Positions 43,134 through 53,327 of a DNA stretch of 64,000 nucleotides are shown here, piece by piece. The position numbers were made by a program, and so were the translations under genes. The stretch is from Pantoea rodasii (lineage in GTDB: Bacteria; Pseudomonadota; Gammaproteobacteria; Enterobacterales; Enterobacteriaceae): positions 1 to 64,000 of the forward strand of contig NZ_MLFP01000008.1 in the NCBI RefSeq assembly GCF_002095465.1. Direction: 5' to 3'. Numbering within the stretch: position 1 is the stretch's first letter; each line of letters begins with the position of its first letter. The notes under the pieces are model-generated. The model did not search any database. It saw nothing but the letters and a program-made list of their open reading frames with translations, and had not been told where the DNA came from.

Positions 43134-43171
43134 GACGGCGGCACCTGAAATTGTTTTCAGGTGCCGCCGTC
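43134..43171. terminator. 17-bp perfect hairpin, TTGT loop
   Basis: Positions 43134-43150 pair without mismatch with 43155-43171 (core GGCGGCACCTG / CAGGTGCCGCC). It lies between the reverse cassette and the second conjugation operon. With no long T-run it may act as a transcription barrier or protein site, or as a strong bidirectional terminator. Confidence 0.6.
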
Positions 43172-43293
43172 AGCAGGCAAGGTGCGTAGCGTCGCGTCAG
43201 ATTCGTACATTAACTACACCAATTAATATCAATTCTCTCCACGTCACTCCCCTTCAATCAGCTTCCGAGCTGCTTCTAAATTTTTATTTTCCC

Positions 43294-43303
43294 AAAAAGA
43301 GTT
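43294..43303 (+). promoter_or_regulatory. AAAAAGAGTT motif, copy 2 (before the RAQPRD gene)
   Basis: It is identical to the 10-mer before pilL and before the TIGR03757 gene. Downstream bases are partly shared with the copy at 59214 (xACxGCTGAA follows in both). It lies 74 bp upstream of the ATG at 43368. Confidence 0.5.
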
Positions 43304-43367
43304 AACGGCTGAACCCGGCTGCCAGATTTCGCATGCTTACCGCACTCAACAACCACTGGAGGTGCAT

Positions 43368-43703
43368 ATGAAATCTCTTCGTCCGGCAACACAACTTCTG
43401 TTATGCGGCGGTGTGCTGGGCCTGACCTTTTTCGCGTCCTCTCCTGCGTCTGCATCTGAGAAAGACGAGCTGGCATCCGCTCAGCGAATGATCGTCCAGG
43501 TTCAGGCTTCGCTGGAGCGGGCGCGGGTTGCCGCAGCACAGGCTGATCTATCGGAGCGTGGCCGCTATTTCTTCGATTATCAGCGGGCAAACGACGACCT
43601 GAAAAATATCAGCACCGGCATTGACCGCTATATGGAACCCGCGCGTGCTCAGCCCCGTGATTTGACGGGCGTTGCCGGAAATTACCGCCGGGAGCATCCC
43701 TGA
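43368..43703 (+). CDS. RAQPRD family conjugation protein (TIGR01690)
   Basis: The signature ARAQPRD is present literally near residue 95, after a signal peptide (to about SPASA) and a helical region DELASAQRMIVQVQASLERARV. It is exported, and its role in the mating apparatus is unknown. GGAGG precedes the ATG at 43368. It begins the second conjugation operon. Confidence 0.95.
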   Translation: MKSLRPATQLLLCGGVLGLTFFASSPASASEKDELASAQRMIVQVQASLERARVAAAQADLSERGRYFFDYQRANDDLKNISTGIDRYMEPARAQPRDLTGVAGNYRREHP

Positions 43704-43945
43704 TGGCGATGACCGCTGCTCAGATCGCTGCATTCAAATCTGCCTCCGGAAATCTGGATCCATCAGGTCTGCATCTTCTTTGCCTCGGGTTTCTGTTCGG
43801 CTTCATGTTCTGGTGGGCTGCCTGGGCAATCGTTGACGTTTACTCGGGCTGGGCAAATCAGCGCCTCAAGGACGGTGCGTTGGGCAGAGCCATTGTCCGC
43901 TCAGTTTTATTGTTAGTTGTAAGTATCTGGATGTTTGGTAGTTAA
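43703..43945 (+). CDS. Conjugation protein, TIGR03758 / DUF3262 family
   Basis: An 80-residue, two-span membrane protein (about 25-47 and 60-78) with the family pattern LHLLCLGFLFGFMFWWAAWAI. Small size and position after RAQPRD are typical. It starts at the last base of the preceding stop. Confidence 0.88.
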   Translation: MAMTAAQIAAFKSASGNLDPSGLHLLCLGFLFGFMFWWAAWAIVDVYSGWANQRLKDGALGRAIVRSVLLLVVSIWMFGS

Positions 43946-43977
43946 ACCTTAATCAACCCCTTAATACAGGTGAAATC

Positions 43978-44367
43978 ATGTCTAAATTTGCTTCTGTTGT
44001 ATCCCGCTCAGTTGTTAAAGCTAAGTCTTTTTATGCCCGCGCTCTGGCACTGGTCCTGTTCGGCTGGTTGTCTGTGAAACCGGCCTTCGCAGATCTGCCA
44101 ACTGTTGAAGCCCCCACTTCAAGTGGTTCCGGTACCGGCCTTAATGGTCAGCTGACAGGTTATATTCAGGATGGTTTGGTTCTGGGTGGACTTGTCCTTT
44201 GCTCGGTTGCGTTTTTTATGGTTGCTCAGAACTGCCTCGTTACTTTCAATGAAGTGCGTAATGAACGCGCCACATGGGTCAAATTTGGTTCGATTGTAGT
44301 TGTTGGCGTCGCGCTTCTGGTTGCCATCATCTGGCTGCTGGGCAAGTCTGCCGGCATCATCGGATAA
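43978..44367 (+). CDS. Conjugation protein, TIGR03745 / DUF2976 family
   Basis: A long N-terminal signal segment (to about PAFA) precedes a small mature protein with two membrane spans (about 60-83 and 103-125). It looks like a pilin-type or VirB2-like subunit, the usual suggestion for this family. Length (129 aa) fits. Confidence 0.88.
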   Translation: MSKFASVVSRSVVKAKSFYARALALVLFGWLSVKPAFADLPTVEAPTSSGSGTGLNGQLTGYIQDGLVLGGLVLCSVAFFMVAQNCLVTFNEVRNERATWVKFGSIVVVGVALLVAIIWLLGKSAGIIG

Positions 44368-44378
44368 GGAGCTTCACA

Positions 44379-44744
44379 TTGGCGACCATCAGGTTTTTAC
44401 CGGATCGCCTGAATGCTGAGCCTGTGGTGTTTCGGGGGTTTACCACCCCCGAGTTAGGGCTTGCGGCGCTAATCGGGGTTGCGGTTGGCTTCATTCTGTC
44501 TCTGCCTCTGCTCCTGTTCTTCAGCTGGCTGATTGTGCCCACGGTAACGCTGCTTTTCCCACTCGTCCTGATCGCATTTGGTGGCCGGTGGCTCAGTAGC
44601 AAAAAACGTGGCAAACCCGAGAATTTTCTCTGGCAGCGGTTTGATCTAAAAAAGCGCCGCATGGGGCTGGGCGATCCGAGATTAATTATTGACTCGCAGG
44701 GCTGGTCCCTGCGACGCAGCAAAACCCTCAGGAGTACCAGATGA
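44379..44744 (+). CDS. Conjugation protein, TIGR03750 / DUF3487 family
   Basis: The real start is TTG at 44379 after TAAGGAG; upstream in-frame codons overlap the previous gene. The peptide starts ATIRFLPDRLNAEPVVFRG, followed by FTTPELGLAALIGVAVGF and two adjacent membrane spans (about 33-50 and 52-75), then a basic cytoplasmic end. It corresponds to VirB3-like proteins in other systems. Confidence 0.9.
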   Translation: MATIRFLPDRLNAEPVVFRGFTTPELGLAALIGVAVGFILSLPLLLFFSWLIVPTVTLLFPLVLIAFGGRWLSSKKRGKPENFLWQRFDLKKRRMGLGDPRLIIDSQGWSLRRSKTLRSTR

Positions 44745-45397
44745 GTCGTTTTCGCCACGCGGTTAAGGGCCGCGATCAGCATATTTTTACCCTGCGGGCG
44801 ACCTGTGTCGTATTGCTGCTGTTACTGGTTACCGCTATGGGGGGCTGGATGCGGGCACCTGAAAAGCTGACCATCCATAACCCGCCTGATTTGCGTAAGG
44901 GCAGCACGCGCCCGTGGTGGGAAATCCCGCCTCCGACCGTGTACGGCTTTACCTATTACATTTTCCAGCAGCTGAACGCCTGGCCCAAAAACGGCAAAGT
45001 GGACTATCCCGCACGCATTCAGTCGCTTTCAGCTTACCTGACGCCACAGTGCAAGGCGTTTCTTGAGGAGGATTCAAAGGTTCGCGGTGAAAAAAACGAG
45101 TTAACCGACCGTGTGCGCGTCGTTTACGAAATTCCCGGACGTGGTTATTCAGGTGACAGCGTGAAGGTCATCGATCGTGATAACTGGGTGGTGAAACTCG
45201 ATCTTGTTGCCGACGAGTACTACCTCACCGAGCCGGTTAAACGCGCGATGGTGCGCTATCCGTTAAAAGTCGTGCGCTGGGACGGCGACTCTGAATCTAA
45301 TCCATTTGGCATGGCGCTGGACTGCTATGAAGGCATCCCGCAGCGTCTTTCCGCCGCGCCTGAACAGCAGAAACCAGAAAGGAAGGGGATGTTCTGA
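44741..45397 (+). CDS. Conjugation protein, TIGR03746 / DUF2895 family
   Basis: The 218-residue protein has one N-terminal membrane span (about 22-40) and a periplasmic domain with RPWWEIPPPTVYGFTYYIFQQLNAWP, diagnostic for the family. It is comparable to TraE/VirB8-type proteins by topology. It overlaps the preceding gene by 4 bp. Confidence 0.9.
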   Translation: MSRFRHAVKGRDQHIFTLRATCVVLLLLLVTAMGGWMRAPEKLTIHNPPDLRKGSTRPWWEIPPPTVYGFTYYIFQQLNAWPKNGKVDYPARIQSLSAYLTPQCKAFLEEDSKVRGEKNELTDRVRVVYEIPGRGYSGDSVKVIDRDNWVVKLDLVADEYYLTEPVKRAMVRYPLKVVRWDGDSESNPFGMALDCYEGIPQRLSAAPEQQKPERKGMF

Positions 45398-46317
45398 TGT
45401 TGAATCCATCTTTTAACTCAGGATCGCGTGCATGCCTTATGGCGCTGTCACTGTCGCTGCTGCCGGTCGCAGTGATGCTTTCCGCACCGGTGCAAGCGGA
45501 CGAACTGATGAAATGGGAGCGCGTGCCGCTGCAAATTCCCCTTAAAACGGGTCAGGAACGCGTGATTTTCGTTGATAAAAATGTGCGCGTGGGTTTCCCG
45601 CCGGCACTAAATGGAAAATTGCGCATACAGAGCACCGGCGGCGCGGTCTATCTCAAAGCTGACAGTGATTTTCCTCAGACTCGCCTGCAGCTGCAGGATA
45701 TGGAAAGCGGTGAGGTTATTCTGCTGGACGTTCGTACGACGGCCACCGCATCAGCCGAACCGGTTAAAATTGTTTACAGCGGAGACGTCAGCACCCTCAG
45801 CAGTGCAGCCGCCGGCACTGGAGAGAAAGCTGACAGCGACAGCAACAGTACGCAGACGAAGCGTAAAAAAGTGAGCTATAAGGCTCCTGTTCCGGTACTG
45901 CTGACGCGCTACGCAGCTCAGAATCTGTATGCGCCGGTGCGAACAGTTGAAGCCGTGCCGGGCATTCATCCCGTTAATCCGCACCTGCCATCACGCATTA
46001 CGACGTTATATCCCTCGGCTCCTGTGACCGTGTCACCGGTAGCGGGCTGGGGCGTGGCCGGTCGCACCGTCATTGCGCTGAGGATCCGCAATAGCTCGTC
46101 ACAGAAGGTCGTGCTCGATCCACGTGAACTGCAGGGCCGGTTTGTCACGGCCACCTTCCAGCACCGCTGGGTGGGTGCCGCCGGCACGCCCGAAGACACC
46201 ACCACGCTGTACCTGGTCACCGCCGGTCGTCCTGATGACGCTTTTGTACGTGAGCCCTCCGTCGCGCACAAGGCTGCTACCCGCCCTGCCCAGAAGGTGA
46301 TCCGCTATGAAAATTAA
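45397..46317 (+). CDS. Conjugation protein, TIGR03749 / DUF3438 family
   Basis: A signal peptide (to about VQADE) leads into MKWERVPLQIPLKTGQERVIF. A beta-rich domain follows, then VPVLLTRYAAQNLYAPVR, and a C-terminal domain containing RFVTATFQHRWVGAAGTPEDTT. Size (306 aa) and place fit TraK/VirB9-like proteins of this class. It overlaps the next gene by 11 bp. Confidence 0.9.
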   Translation: MLNPSFNSGSRACLMALSLSLLPVAVMLSAPVQADELMKWERVPLQIPLKTGQERVIFVDKNVRVGFPPALNGKLRIQSTGGAVYLKADSDFPQTRLQLQDMESGEVILLDVRTTATASAEPVKIVYSGDVSTLSSAAAGTGEKADSDSNSTQTKRKKVSYKAPVPVLLTRYAAQNLYAPVRTVEAVPGIHPVNPHLPSRITTLYPSAPVTVSPVAGWGVAGRTVIALRIRNSSSQKVVLDPRELQGRFVTATFQHRWVGAAGTPEDTTTLYLVTAGRPDDAFVREPSVAHKAATRPAQKVIRYEN

Positions 46318-47842
46318 GTCAAACGGACTGGTTAAAGTGCTGGTTCCGGCCATTCTGGTTGGCGGCGGATTCATTGCGGTGAAAAGTTACAACAGCAAGC
46401 CGCAGGAGCCCGCCACGCAGGCTGCACATGCACAGACAGACGACGCGCTGAAAAACCTGTCTCCGCAGGAGCTCAAAGCGCTCGGCATAGAGGGCGACAC
46501 GCCACAGGATACGCTGAAAACCATCGTGGGCTCGCTAAACGCCGTTCGTCAGCAGCAGGATTCTCTTAACAAGCAGAATGCCAGGCTGCTGGATGAAAAT
46601 GAAAAGCTGCGGGAGCGCAATACCAACGTTTCCGGCCAGGTTAATGAAGCGGTTCAGGGCGTGGAGAAAAGCTATCACGAGCGTGAAAGCCAGATGCGCC
46701 AGCAGCAGAACGTCCTTACGTCAAAAATCAACGAGCTGACGAATAAACTGCAGAATGCCGGTAAGGGTATTGCAGACAAGGCAAAAGAGTCTGACAGCGA
46801 TATCCCGCTGGGTCTTGGTCTCGACGGCATGGGTGCCGGCGGTGGCAATGCCCCGGCCTCCGGCAGTGATGGCCTGATGTGGATCACGCCCCAGGACCGC
46901 CCCTCCACGCCCTCAGCGCAGAAAAATGGCGCGTTGGACAGCAGCGCCGGCAGTTCACAGTTCCCGACGTCGTTTCTCAGTGAAAACGCGCTGACGAAGC
47001 AAAAAGGTAGCTATGAACAACAGGTAAAGGGTTCAACCGCTGAAAAAGGCGCAGAAGAGGAAGCCGAACCGGTGTATACGCTGCCGGAGAACTCCACGCT
47101 GATTGGCAGCCGCGCCATGACGGCACTGCTCGGCCGCGTGCCGATCAACGGCACCGTAACCGACCCTTATCCCTTTAAGGTGCTCATTGGTAAAGACAAC
47201 CTGACGGCCAACGGCATCGAGCTGCCGGACGTCGAGGGCGCGATCGTCTCCGGCACCGCCTCAGGCGACTGGACCCTGTCCTGCGTGCGTGGTCAGGTCA
47301 ACAGCGTCACCTTTGTGTTCACTGACGGCACCGTACGTACTCTGCCGAAGCCGGACCGCAGCGGCAAAGCCGGCAATAACAGCAATCAGAACGGCGGCAA
47401 AGAGACCGGCACCAGTGGCGGCATCGGCTGGATTTCTGATGAAAACGGGATCCCCTGCATCTCCGGCACGCGCAAGTCTAATGCCTCAAGCTATCTGCCA
47501 ACGATCGGACTGCTGGGTGCCGCTGGGGCTGCGGGTGACGCCATCAGCCAGAATCAGACGACAAGCCAGACCAACGCCTACGGCGGCGTGACCTCTACGC
47601 TCACCGGCGATGCCGGGCAGGCCGTTCTGGGCAAGGCGATTTCAGGCAGTTCTGATGAAATTTCCGAGTGGGTTAAACAGCGCTACGGGCAGACTTTTGA
47701 TGCTATCTACGTACAGCCGGGGGCAAAACTTGCCGTACACATTACTCGAGAGCTGGCGATCGACTACGAAGATGAGGGCCGCAGGGTGCGTTACGACTTC
47801 ACCCTGCCGGGCGAAGACGGCAGCACTGGCGGACTGGACTGA
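46307..47842 (+). CDS. Conjugation protein, TIGR03752 family (TraB/VirB10-like)
   Basis: The 511-residue protein has one N-terminal membrane span (about 9-25), a long coiled coil (about 60-150), a Gly/Ser-rich linker and a C-terminal domain with YTLPENSTLIGSRAMTALLGRVPI and IYVQPGAKLAVHITRELAIDY. This matches the channel-spanning core component of the secretion system. It appears intact. Confidence 0.92.
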   Translation: MKIKSNGLVKVLVPAILVGGGFIAVKSYNSKPQEPATQAAHAQTDDALKNLSPQELKALGIEGDTPQDTLKTIVGSLNAVRQQQDSLNKQNARLLDENEKLRERNTNVSGQVNEAVQGVEKSYHERESQMRQQQNVLTSKINELTNKLQNAGKGIADKAKESDSDIPLGLGLDGMGAGGGNAPASGSDGLMWITPQDRPSTPSAQKNGALDSSAGSSQFPTSFLSENALTKQKGSYEQQVKGSTAEKGAEEEAEPVYTLPENSTLIGSRAMTALLGRVPINGTVTDPYPFKVLIGKDNLTANGIELPDVEGAIVSGTASGDWTLSCVRGQVNSVTFVFTDGTVRTLPKPDRSGKAGNNSNQNGGKETGTSGGIGWISDENGIPCISGTRKSNASSYLPTIGLLGAAGAAGDAISQNQTTSQTNAYGGVTSTLTGDAGQAVLGKAISGSSDEISEWVKQRYGQTFDAIYVQPGAKLAVHITRELAIDYEDEGRRVRYDFTLPGEDGSTGGLD

Positions 47843-47854
47843 GGATAAGTGACC

Positions 47855-48271
47855 ATGAGTATTACTGCAAAATTCGGGATTTTCATGATTATTGCAGCCA
47901 GCGCGCTTGCCGGCTGCTCCACTAACAAAGATGAAATGCTGCCGCCGGGTTACAGCAACATGCTGGAGCTGTGGAAAGGTACCGACGGTGAATCAGGCGT
48001 CTCGCGCGGCAGTGAAGCCCGCAGCACGCTGCGCCGTGGCCTTTCTGACAGCGAGCAGCAGGCCGCACTGAGCGACGATAACAGCTACAGCCGCACGCAG
48101 GAGTCCGAAATCAGCCAGCAGTTCCCGCGACTGCCTAATCCTGACATGGTGATGTACGTGTTCCCTCATCTCGCACACGGAAACACTCCCGTGCCCGGTT
48201 ACAGCACCGTTTTCCCCTTCTATGACCAGACGCAGTACGCCATGCCTGGCGAACGTACGGAGGCGCTGTAA
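47855..48271 (+). CDS. Conjugation lipoprotein, TIGR03751 family
   Basis: A lipoprotein signal with Cys in ASALAGCST is followed by DEMLPPGYSNMLELW and a C-terminal PRLPNPDMVMYVFPHLA, both family marks. The start at 47855 is chosen because the ribosome site GAGGATAAG suits it; an in-frame GTG at 47849 is less likely. It is a VirB7-like lipoprotein by position. Confidence 0.9.
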   Translation: MSITAKFGIFMIIAASALAGCSTNKDEMLPPGYSNMLELWKGTDGESGVSRGSEARSTLRRGLSDSEQQAALSDDNSYSRTQESEISQQFPRLPNPDMVMYVFPHLAHGNTPVPGYSTVFPFYDQTQYAMPGERTEAL

Positions 48272-51131
48272 TGTTCGGACTCTTTAAAGGGAAATCTCCT
48301 GAAAAAAACCGCCACTTATCTGACGTTTCTGAGCAGGCCGGTCCGGAGCCCGTTGCCCGTCCCGGTAAAATGTCTCAGGCCGATGAAAAACGCGTTTACT
48401 CGCATAATCCGTCCATCGTTGATTATCTGCCGTGGGCAGAGTTTCTGGATGAGGAGCAGTGCCTGCTGCTTGATGATGGAATCTCCGTAGGTGCCGTCTA
48501 TGAAGTGGCGCCGGCGGCAACCGAAGGCCGTCCTGACGATCGCCTGGAGCAGATCCGCGACGTGGTGGAAGATGCGCTGCAGGACAGCTTTGACGACCTG
48601 GCGAGCAATCCGTGGATCGTTCAGTTCTACTGTCAGGATGAAAATAACGTGGATGCCTACCTTGACCGTCTGCGCGGCTACGTAAGGCCGCACGCGCAGG
48701 GCAGCGAGTTTACCGAGGCGTGGCTCAGGGAAACAGAACAGCATATGCGCGGGATTGCGCGTCCTGAAGGTCTCTTTGAAGACAAGCTGATAACCGGCCA
48801 GCCGTGGCGCGGGCAGCAGCGACGCACGCGCATGGTTATCTACCGCTGGGCGACAAAAACAGCGTTGATTTGATGTCACCCATCGGCATGCTGAATCAGG
48901 CGTGCGAGCGCCTCTGCAGTGCCTTTTCCAGCGTCAACATCTACTGCACGCGCCAGAATGGCCTGCAGGTTCACGCCTGGCTGCTGCGGATGTTTAATCC
49001 TGCGCCCGAGGGCATGAATAAAGAAGCGTTTTACCGCGCGGCGGCCTATGAAGACAGCCGCGACACGCCTGCAGGCATGATACCTGTAGAGAATGATTTT
49101 GCCGAAACCCTGCTGTTCACGCCGCCACGTTCTGACGTTGAAAACGGGGTGTGGTGGCTGGATAACATTGCCCATTCAGCCATTTCCGTAGAGCGCCTGC
49201 GTAAACCGCCTGAGCCCGGCACGCTCACCGGCGAAAAGAGCCGGGGTGAAAAGAAAATTAACGCGCTGATGGACACGTTCCCCGAAGGCACCATGCTGTG
49301 CATGACGGTCGTTGCAGAGCCGCAGGACACGCTGGAAGAGAAGTTTAACCGCCTGGCGAAAAACGCCATCGGCGAGAATACCGAATCGGGCCGCGTCCGT
49401 CAGGACGTCGCTGCGGTCAAGGAGCTGCTGGGGAACCGCCACAAACTGTATCGCGCGGCAATCACCTTTATCCTCCGCGCAAAAGACATGTCCGAAATGA
49501 ATCGAAAGCGCATCGAGCTCAGCACCGTACTGCTGAACGAAGGGCTGCAGCCTGTGCGCGCTGAACATGAAACCGGCCCGCTTAACACCTGGCTGCGGGC
49601 GCTGCCTATGTGCTTTAACCCGCAGCATGACAGGAAAAACTGGTATACCCGCCTGACGTGGGTTCAGCACCTTGCCGGGCTGCTGCCCGTCACCGGCCGC
49701 GAAACCGGGACCGGCAATGCCGGATTCAGCTTTTTCAACCGTGGCGGCGACGTGCTGGACTTTGATCCCCTGAACAAGGATGACCGCTCTCAGAACGCGC
49801 ACATGCTGCTGTTCGGACCGACCGGCGCAGGTAAATCCGCCACGCTCTGCTCGATGCTATGTCAGCTGATGGCTGTTCACCGTCCGCGCCTGTTCATCGC
49901 GGAGGCTGGTAACAGTTTCGGACTGACCGCTGACTACTTTGAAAGTCTGGGCCTTACGGTTAACAAGGTCAGCGTCAAACCCGGCAGCGGCGTATCGCTG
50001 CCCCCCTTCGCTGATGCGCATAAGCTGTTTGACGGCGACGCGCCCGCCCCGGCAATTGATGAGAGTGAACTGCCGGACATTGAAGACGACCCGGATGATG
50101 ATGAGAACGGTAAGCGCGACATTCTGGGCGAGATGGAAATTTCTGCCCGAATGATGATCACCGGCGGCGACCCGAAAGAAGACGCCGCGCTGAAACGTGC
50201 CGACCGCGCCATGATCCGCGAAGCGCTGATTATGGCCGCGCGTATAACTCTGGATGAAGGCCGCCAGATGCTGCCGGGTGACCTGCAGAATGCGCTAAAC
50301 GCCATTTCACTGGAGACTGAAAGCGGCAACGGGCAGGTGCGTAACGAAACCCGCCGGGCGAAAGCGGCTGAAATGGCGGAATCCCTGGGCATGTTTACGC
50401 AGCAGGGGAGCTTTGAGGCTGAGCTCTTTAATCAGGAGGGTTCTCTGTGGCCGGAGGCTGACGTTACGCTGATTGACCTGGCGCACCTTGCCCGTGAGGG
50501 GTACGAGGCGCAGATGGCGCTAACGATGGTGTCGCTGACCAACACCATCAACAACATTGCCGAACGGGACCAGTACCTTGAGCGCGATATTGTTTTTACC
50601 GTGGATGAAGCCCACGTTGTAACGGTTAACCCACTTCTCGCCCCCTATATGACCAAAGTGGTTAAAATGTGGCGTAAGCTTGGCGCATGGCTATGGCTTG
50701 CCACGCAGAACCTTGAGGATTACCCGAACGCCGCTGGCAAGATGCTGAATATGGCGGAATGGTGGATCTGCCTGACGATGCCGAAAAAAGAGGTGGAGGA
50801 TATTGCCCGCTTCCGGACGCTTTCAGAAGAGCAAAAAGCCGTGCTGCTTTCCGCCAGTAAGCTGTCGCGGTGCTATACCGAAGGCGTGGTGCTCTCGAAG
50901 AAAATTGAAGCGCTGTTTCGCGCTGTTCCGCCCAGCCTTTACCTCGCGCTCGGGATGACGGAGAAAGAAGAGAAGGCCGAACGTAAAGCACTGATGCGTA
51001 AACATAACTGTTCTGAGCTGGATGCTGCAATTCTCGTAGCGAAAAAACTGGATCGTCTTCGTGGATTGATGACGGAAGATGCCGCCGGGATGGACGAACA
51101 CAACGAAAAGAGAGAGATGCTGACCGCATGA
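48271..51131 (+). pseudogene. traC: Conjugative ATPase TraC/VirB4-type (TIGR03744), one-base frameshift
   Basis: The first 195 residues (DYLPWAEFLDEEQCLLLDDG and onward) and the remaining 750 lie in different frames; the switch is near 48850, between YRW and GDKNSVDLM, and one missing base explains it. The large part has Walker A FGPTGAGKSATLCS, Walker B DIVFTVDEAHVV and LWLATQNLEDYPNAAGKML. The full protein would be about 950 residues, the family size. Because the protein is essential for transfer, an error in the sequence is as likely as a real mutation. Confidence 0.9.
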
Positions 51132-51523
51132 TTAAGCTTAAGTATGCGCAACCTCTGACCCAGCGCCCTGCGCCGGACGAAACGCCAACCCCTGTGATAT
51201 TCAGACTGCATCCGCAGGGGGAGCCCGCGATGACGGCAACGACGGCAGAGCGACTGGCAGCAGTGGAGAACGCGCTGAGGTCAAGGCTGCAATCGCCGGT
51301 AACGATCACCTGTAACCCACATCGTATCGGCAAAAGCAGCTGCGTGTCGGTTCATCTTGAAGACAGCAGGGGCAAACGTGCGGACATTCTGCTGACGCAG
51401 GAAGGCCGCGCTGGACTCCCGCTGGATAATGAATTTGATTCTCCACGCTGGCATGTAAACGTACCTGACGCGGCTGATATGGTTTTCCTGACGCTTTGGA
51501 TCAACAATATTTTTCCTGACTGA
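51128..51523 (+). CDS. Hypothetical protein (131 aa) downstream of traC
   Basis: The ATG overlaps the traC stop (ATGA), so it belongs to the operon. The first 35 residues are Pro-rich; the rest forms a small domain (AERLAAVENALRSRLQSPVTITC, then HVNVPDAADMVFLTLWINN). No family is recognised. The terminator at 51541 follows, ending the second conjugation operon. Confidence 0.65.
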   Translation: MIKLKYAQPLTQRPAPDETPTPVIFRLHPQGEPAMTATTAERLAAVENALRSRLQSPVTITCNPHRIGKSSCVSVHLEDSRGKRADILLTQEGRAGLPLDNEFDSPRWHVNVPDAADMVFLTLWINNIFPD

Positions 51524-51540
51524 GATCAAAGTCAGCATGT

Positions 51541-51564
51541 AACCGGCCCTTTGGCCGGTTTTTT
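51541..51564 (+). terminator. Strong intrinsic terminator closing the second conjugation operon
   Basis: AACCGGCC-CTTT-GGCCGGTT followed by T residues: a perfect 8-bp GC-rich stem. Cargo genes start beyond it. Confidence 0.9.
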
Positions 51565-51742
51565 ACGCTTAATGACCGAGAAACCGTCTGTAACAATGCC
51601 CGCTATGAGCGAAATATAGTCATTCGCAATTTATCGATAAAAGATGCAGGCTTGTAAAACGGTCGCGCATTTATCGTGTAGAAATAAAGCAGGATTTCTA
51701 TATGGTTGGATAATGAACTTTCAAAACTCAGCAGGTAATTGC

Positions 51743-52179
51743 ATGATCTTAAATGTTAATCACGTTGGTTTTTCAGTTAAAAACATTGAAGACTCATTAT
51801 TTTTTGGACTCAGATTCTTGGAGGTAAATTATTACGTGAAGGGAAAATGTCCGGACCTATAATCGATGAGGTAACAGGTGCAAGGGGAGCTGATGTACGA
51901 ATGGCTTTGCTTGAACTGGCTGATATTCGAATTGAATTACTACAATACAATAATATTGAGCAGCCAGAAGAACCTTCAGCGCCCTATATCCCAGGCTACG
52001 CTCACCTTGCTTTTAATGTAGAGGATCTTGATACGCTCTTGGGCAAAGTATCGGATTACGGCTGGAAGACGCCGGGTAAACCTCAGACAGTATTGTCAGG
52101 CCCCATGCAGGGAACCAGAGTAATATATTTACAAAGCCCTGATGGTCAGACGCTTGAATTGATGGAACGGAGTCAATGA
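51743..52179 (+). pseudogene. Glyoxalase/VOC-family protein, one-base frameshift
   Basis: MILNVNHVGFSVKNIEDSL is the first beta-alpha unit of a VOC domain. Adding one T to the six-T run near 51806 restores FWTQILGGKLLREGKMSGPII and continuity with LELADIRIELLQY and GYAHLAFNVEDLD to the C-terminal YLQSPDGQTLELME, giving about 145 residues. The metal ligands of this fold (His near the start, Glu near the end) are present. A homopolymer error is likely. It is unrelated to conjugation and belongs to the cargo. Confidence 0.8.
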
Positions 52180-52341
52180 GGCCCACATATCATGACCTGT
52201 TATCCTCTAATTAAAACAGAGATGTTTGCAAAGTCCGCTTTTGGCACAGAGCGGACATCTACAACAGACAAGATCCGCTATGAGCGAACTGCAAACTTTA
52301 TTAAATCTACTCGATAGATTTAATAATTCCTTATAGACGCA

Positions 52342-53082
52342 TCAGTAATGTACCAGCCCGCCGTCTACAGCATACTGGCCGCCAGTAACATAGGATGCGT
52401 CATCGGACAGGAGAAAGAGTGCAACCGCAGCGGCTTCTTCTGCTGTGCCTGCGCGACCTAAAGGAACCTGGCTTACCACGAAATCTTCAAACTGCTGACG
52501 CGATTCCACTGGCATAAAGTGCCTGAAATTAGTTTCAATTGGGCCCGGTACCAAAGTGTTGGCGCGAATGCTACGTTCGGCCAGAGCAGATGCCCAGCTT
52601 TTGACCATTGCGATAACGGCGCCTTTCGTCGCTGCATACAGGCTTGTCATAGCAGCACCTTCGTAAGTTGAAGAGGACGAAGTAACCAGAACGGATGCAC
52701 CTGAATTAAGTGATTTTGATAGGGCGGCAAGCTGCAGCATTGGGCCGCGTACATTTGCGTTCATCATGCGATTAAAAGAATCCGCCGTTACAGCTTCCGG
52801 AGAGCTGACCTCCGCGAAGCCAGCATTGAGCCATAATCCATCAAGTGAACCCCAATCGCTAATAGCTTGCTTTAACGTATTGATGTCAACTTCGCTTGCA
52901 GAATCACTTTTCAAAATAAGCGATGTTTTAGGCAACAGAGTTCGGGCGCGTTCCAGTCTTTCTTCGCTCAGTCCTGTAATAGCTACATCACCACCTTCAG
53001 TGATAATGCGCTGCGCGCCTGCCAGCCCCATGCAACTAGTACCACCGGTGATCAGTATACGTTTACCCTGAAATCTGCCCAT
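52342..53082 (-). CDS. Short-chain dehydrogenase/reductase
   Basis: The 246-residue SDR has the cofactor motif TGGTSCMGLA, an NAG motif (LNAGF), the catalytic Ser in SSSSTYEG and YAATK, and the C-terminal PGPIETNF and GGQYAVDGG. It is a classical SDR of unknown substrate. The start at 53082 (MGRFQGKRIL) has AAGGA upstream and is preferred over 53115. Confidence 0.9.
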   Translation of the reverse strand: MGRFQGKRILITGGTSCMGLAGAQRIITEGGDVAITGLSEERLERARTLLPKTSLILKSDSASEVDINTLKQAISDWGSLDGLWLNAGFAEVSSPEAVTADSFNRMMNANVRGPMLQLAALSKSLNSGASVLVTSSSSTYEGAAMTSLYAATKGAVIAMVKSWASALAERSIRANTLVPGPIETNFRHFMPVESRQQFEDFVVSQVPLGRAGTAEEAAAVALFLLSDDASYVTGGQYAVDGGLVHY

Positions 53083-53327
53083 GCTTAGTCCTTTTGTTGG
53101 CTGAGGAATGAGCATTTACCTTACGTAATCAAAACACTGTTCGTCATCTATTTCATTACGCAATTAAGGCATTGCTGATTAAACTACTGCTTCTGGCACT
53201 TGACTGATATCCCTGGAGCGATAGATTTGCTCTTATTCTCTAATATCTGTTGAAACTGTATAACATCTTCTCTTGGTTGCAGGCCGCTATGGCTGGCATA
53301 TGAGTCATACAGTATAGGAAAGTCAGT

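Noticed and set aside
48804..48873. A separate start for the large traC frame
   Set aside because: The upstream frame is the true N-terminus of the same family; the overlap is a frameshift artefact.
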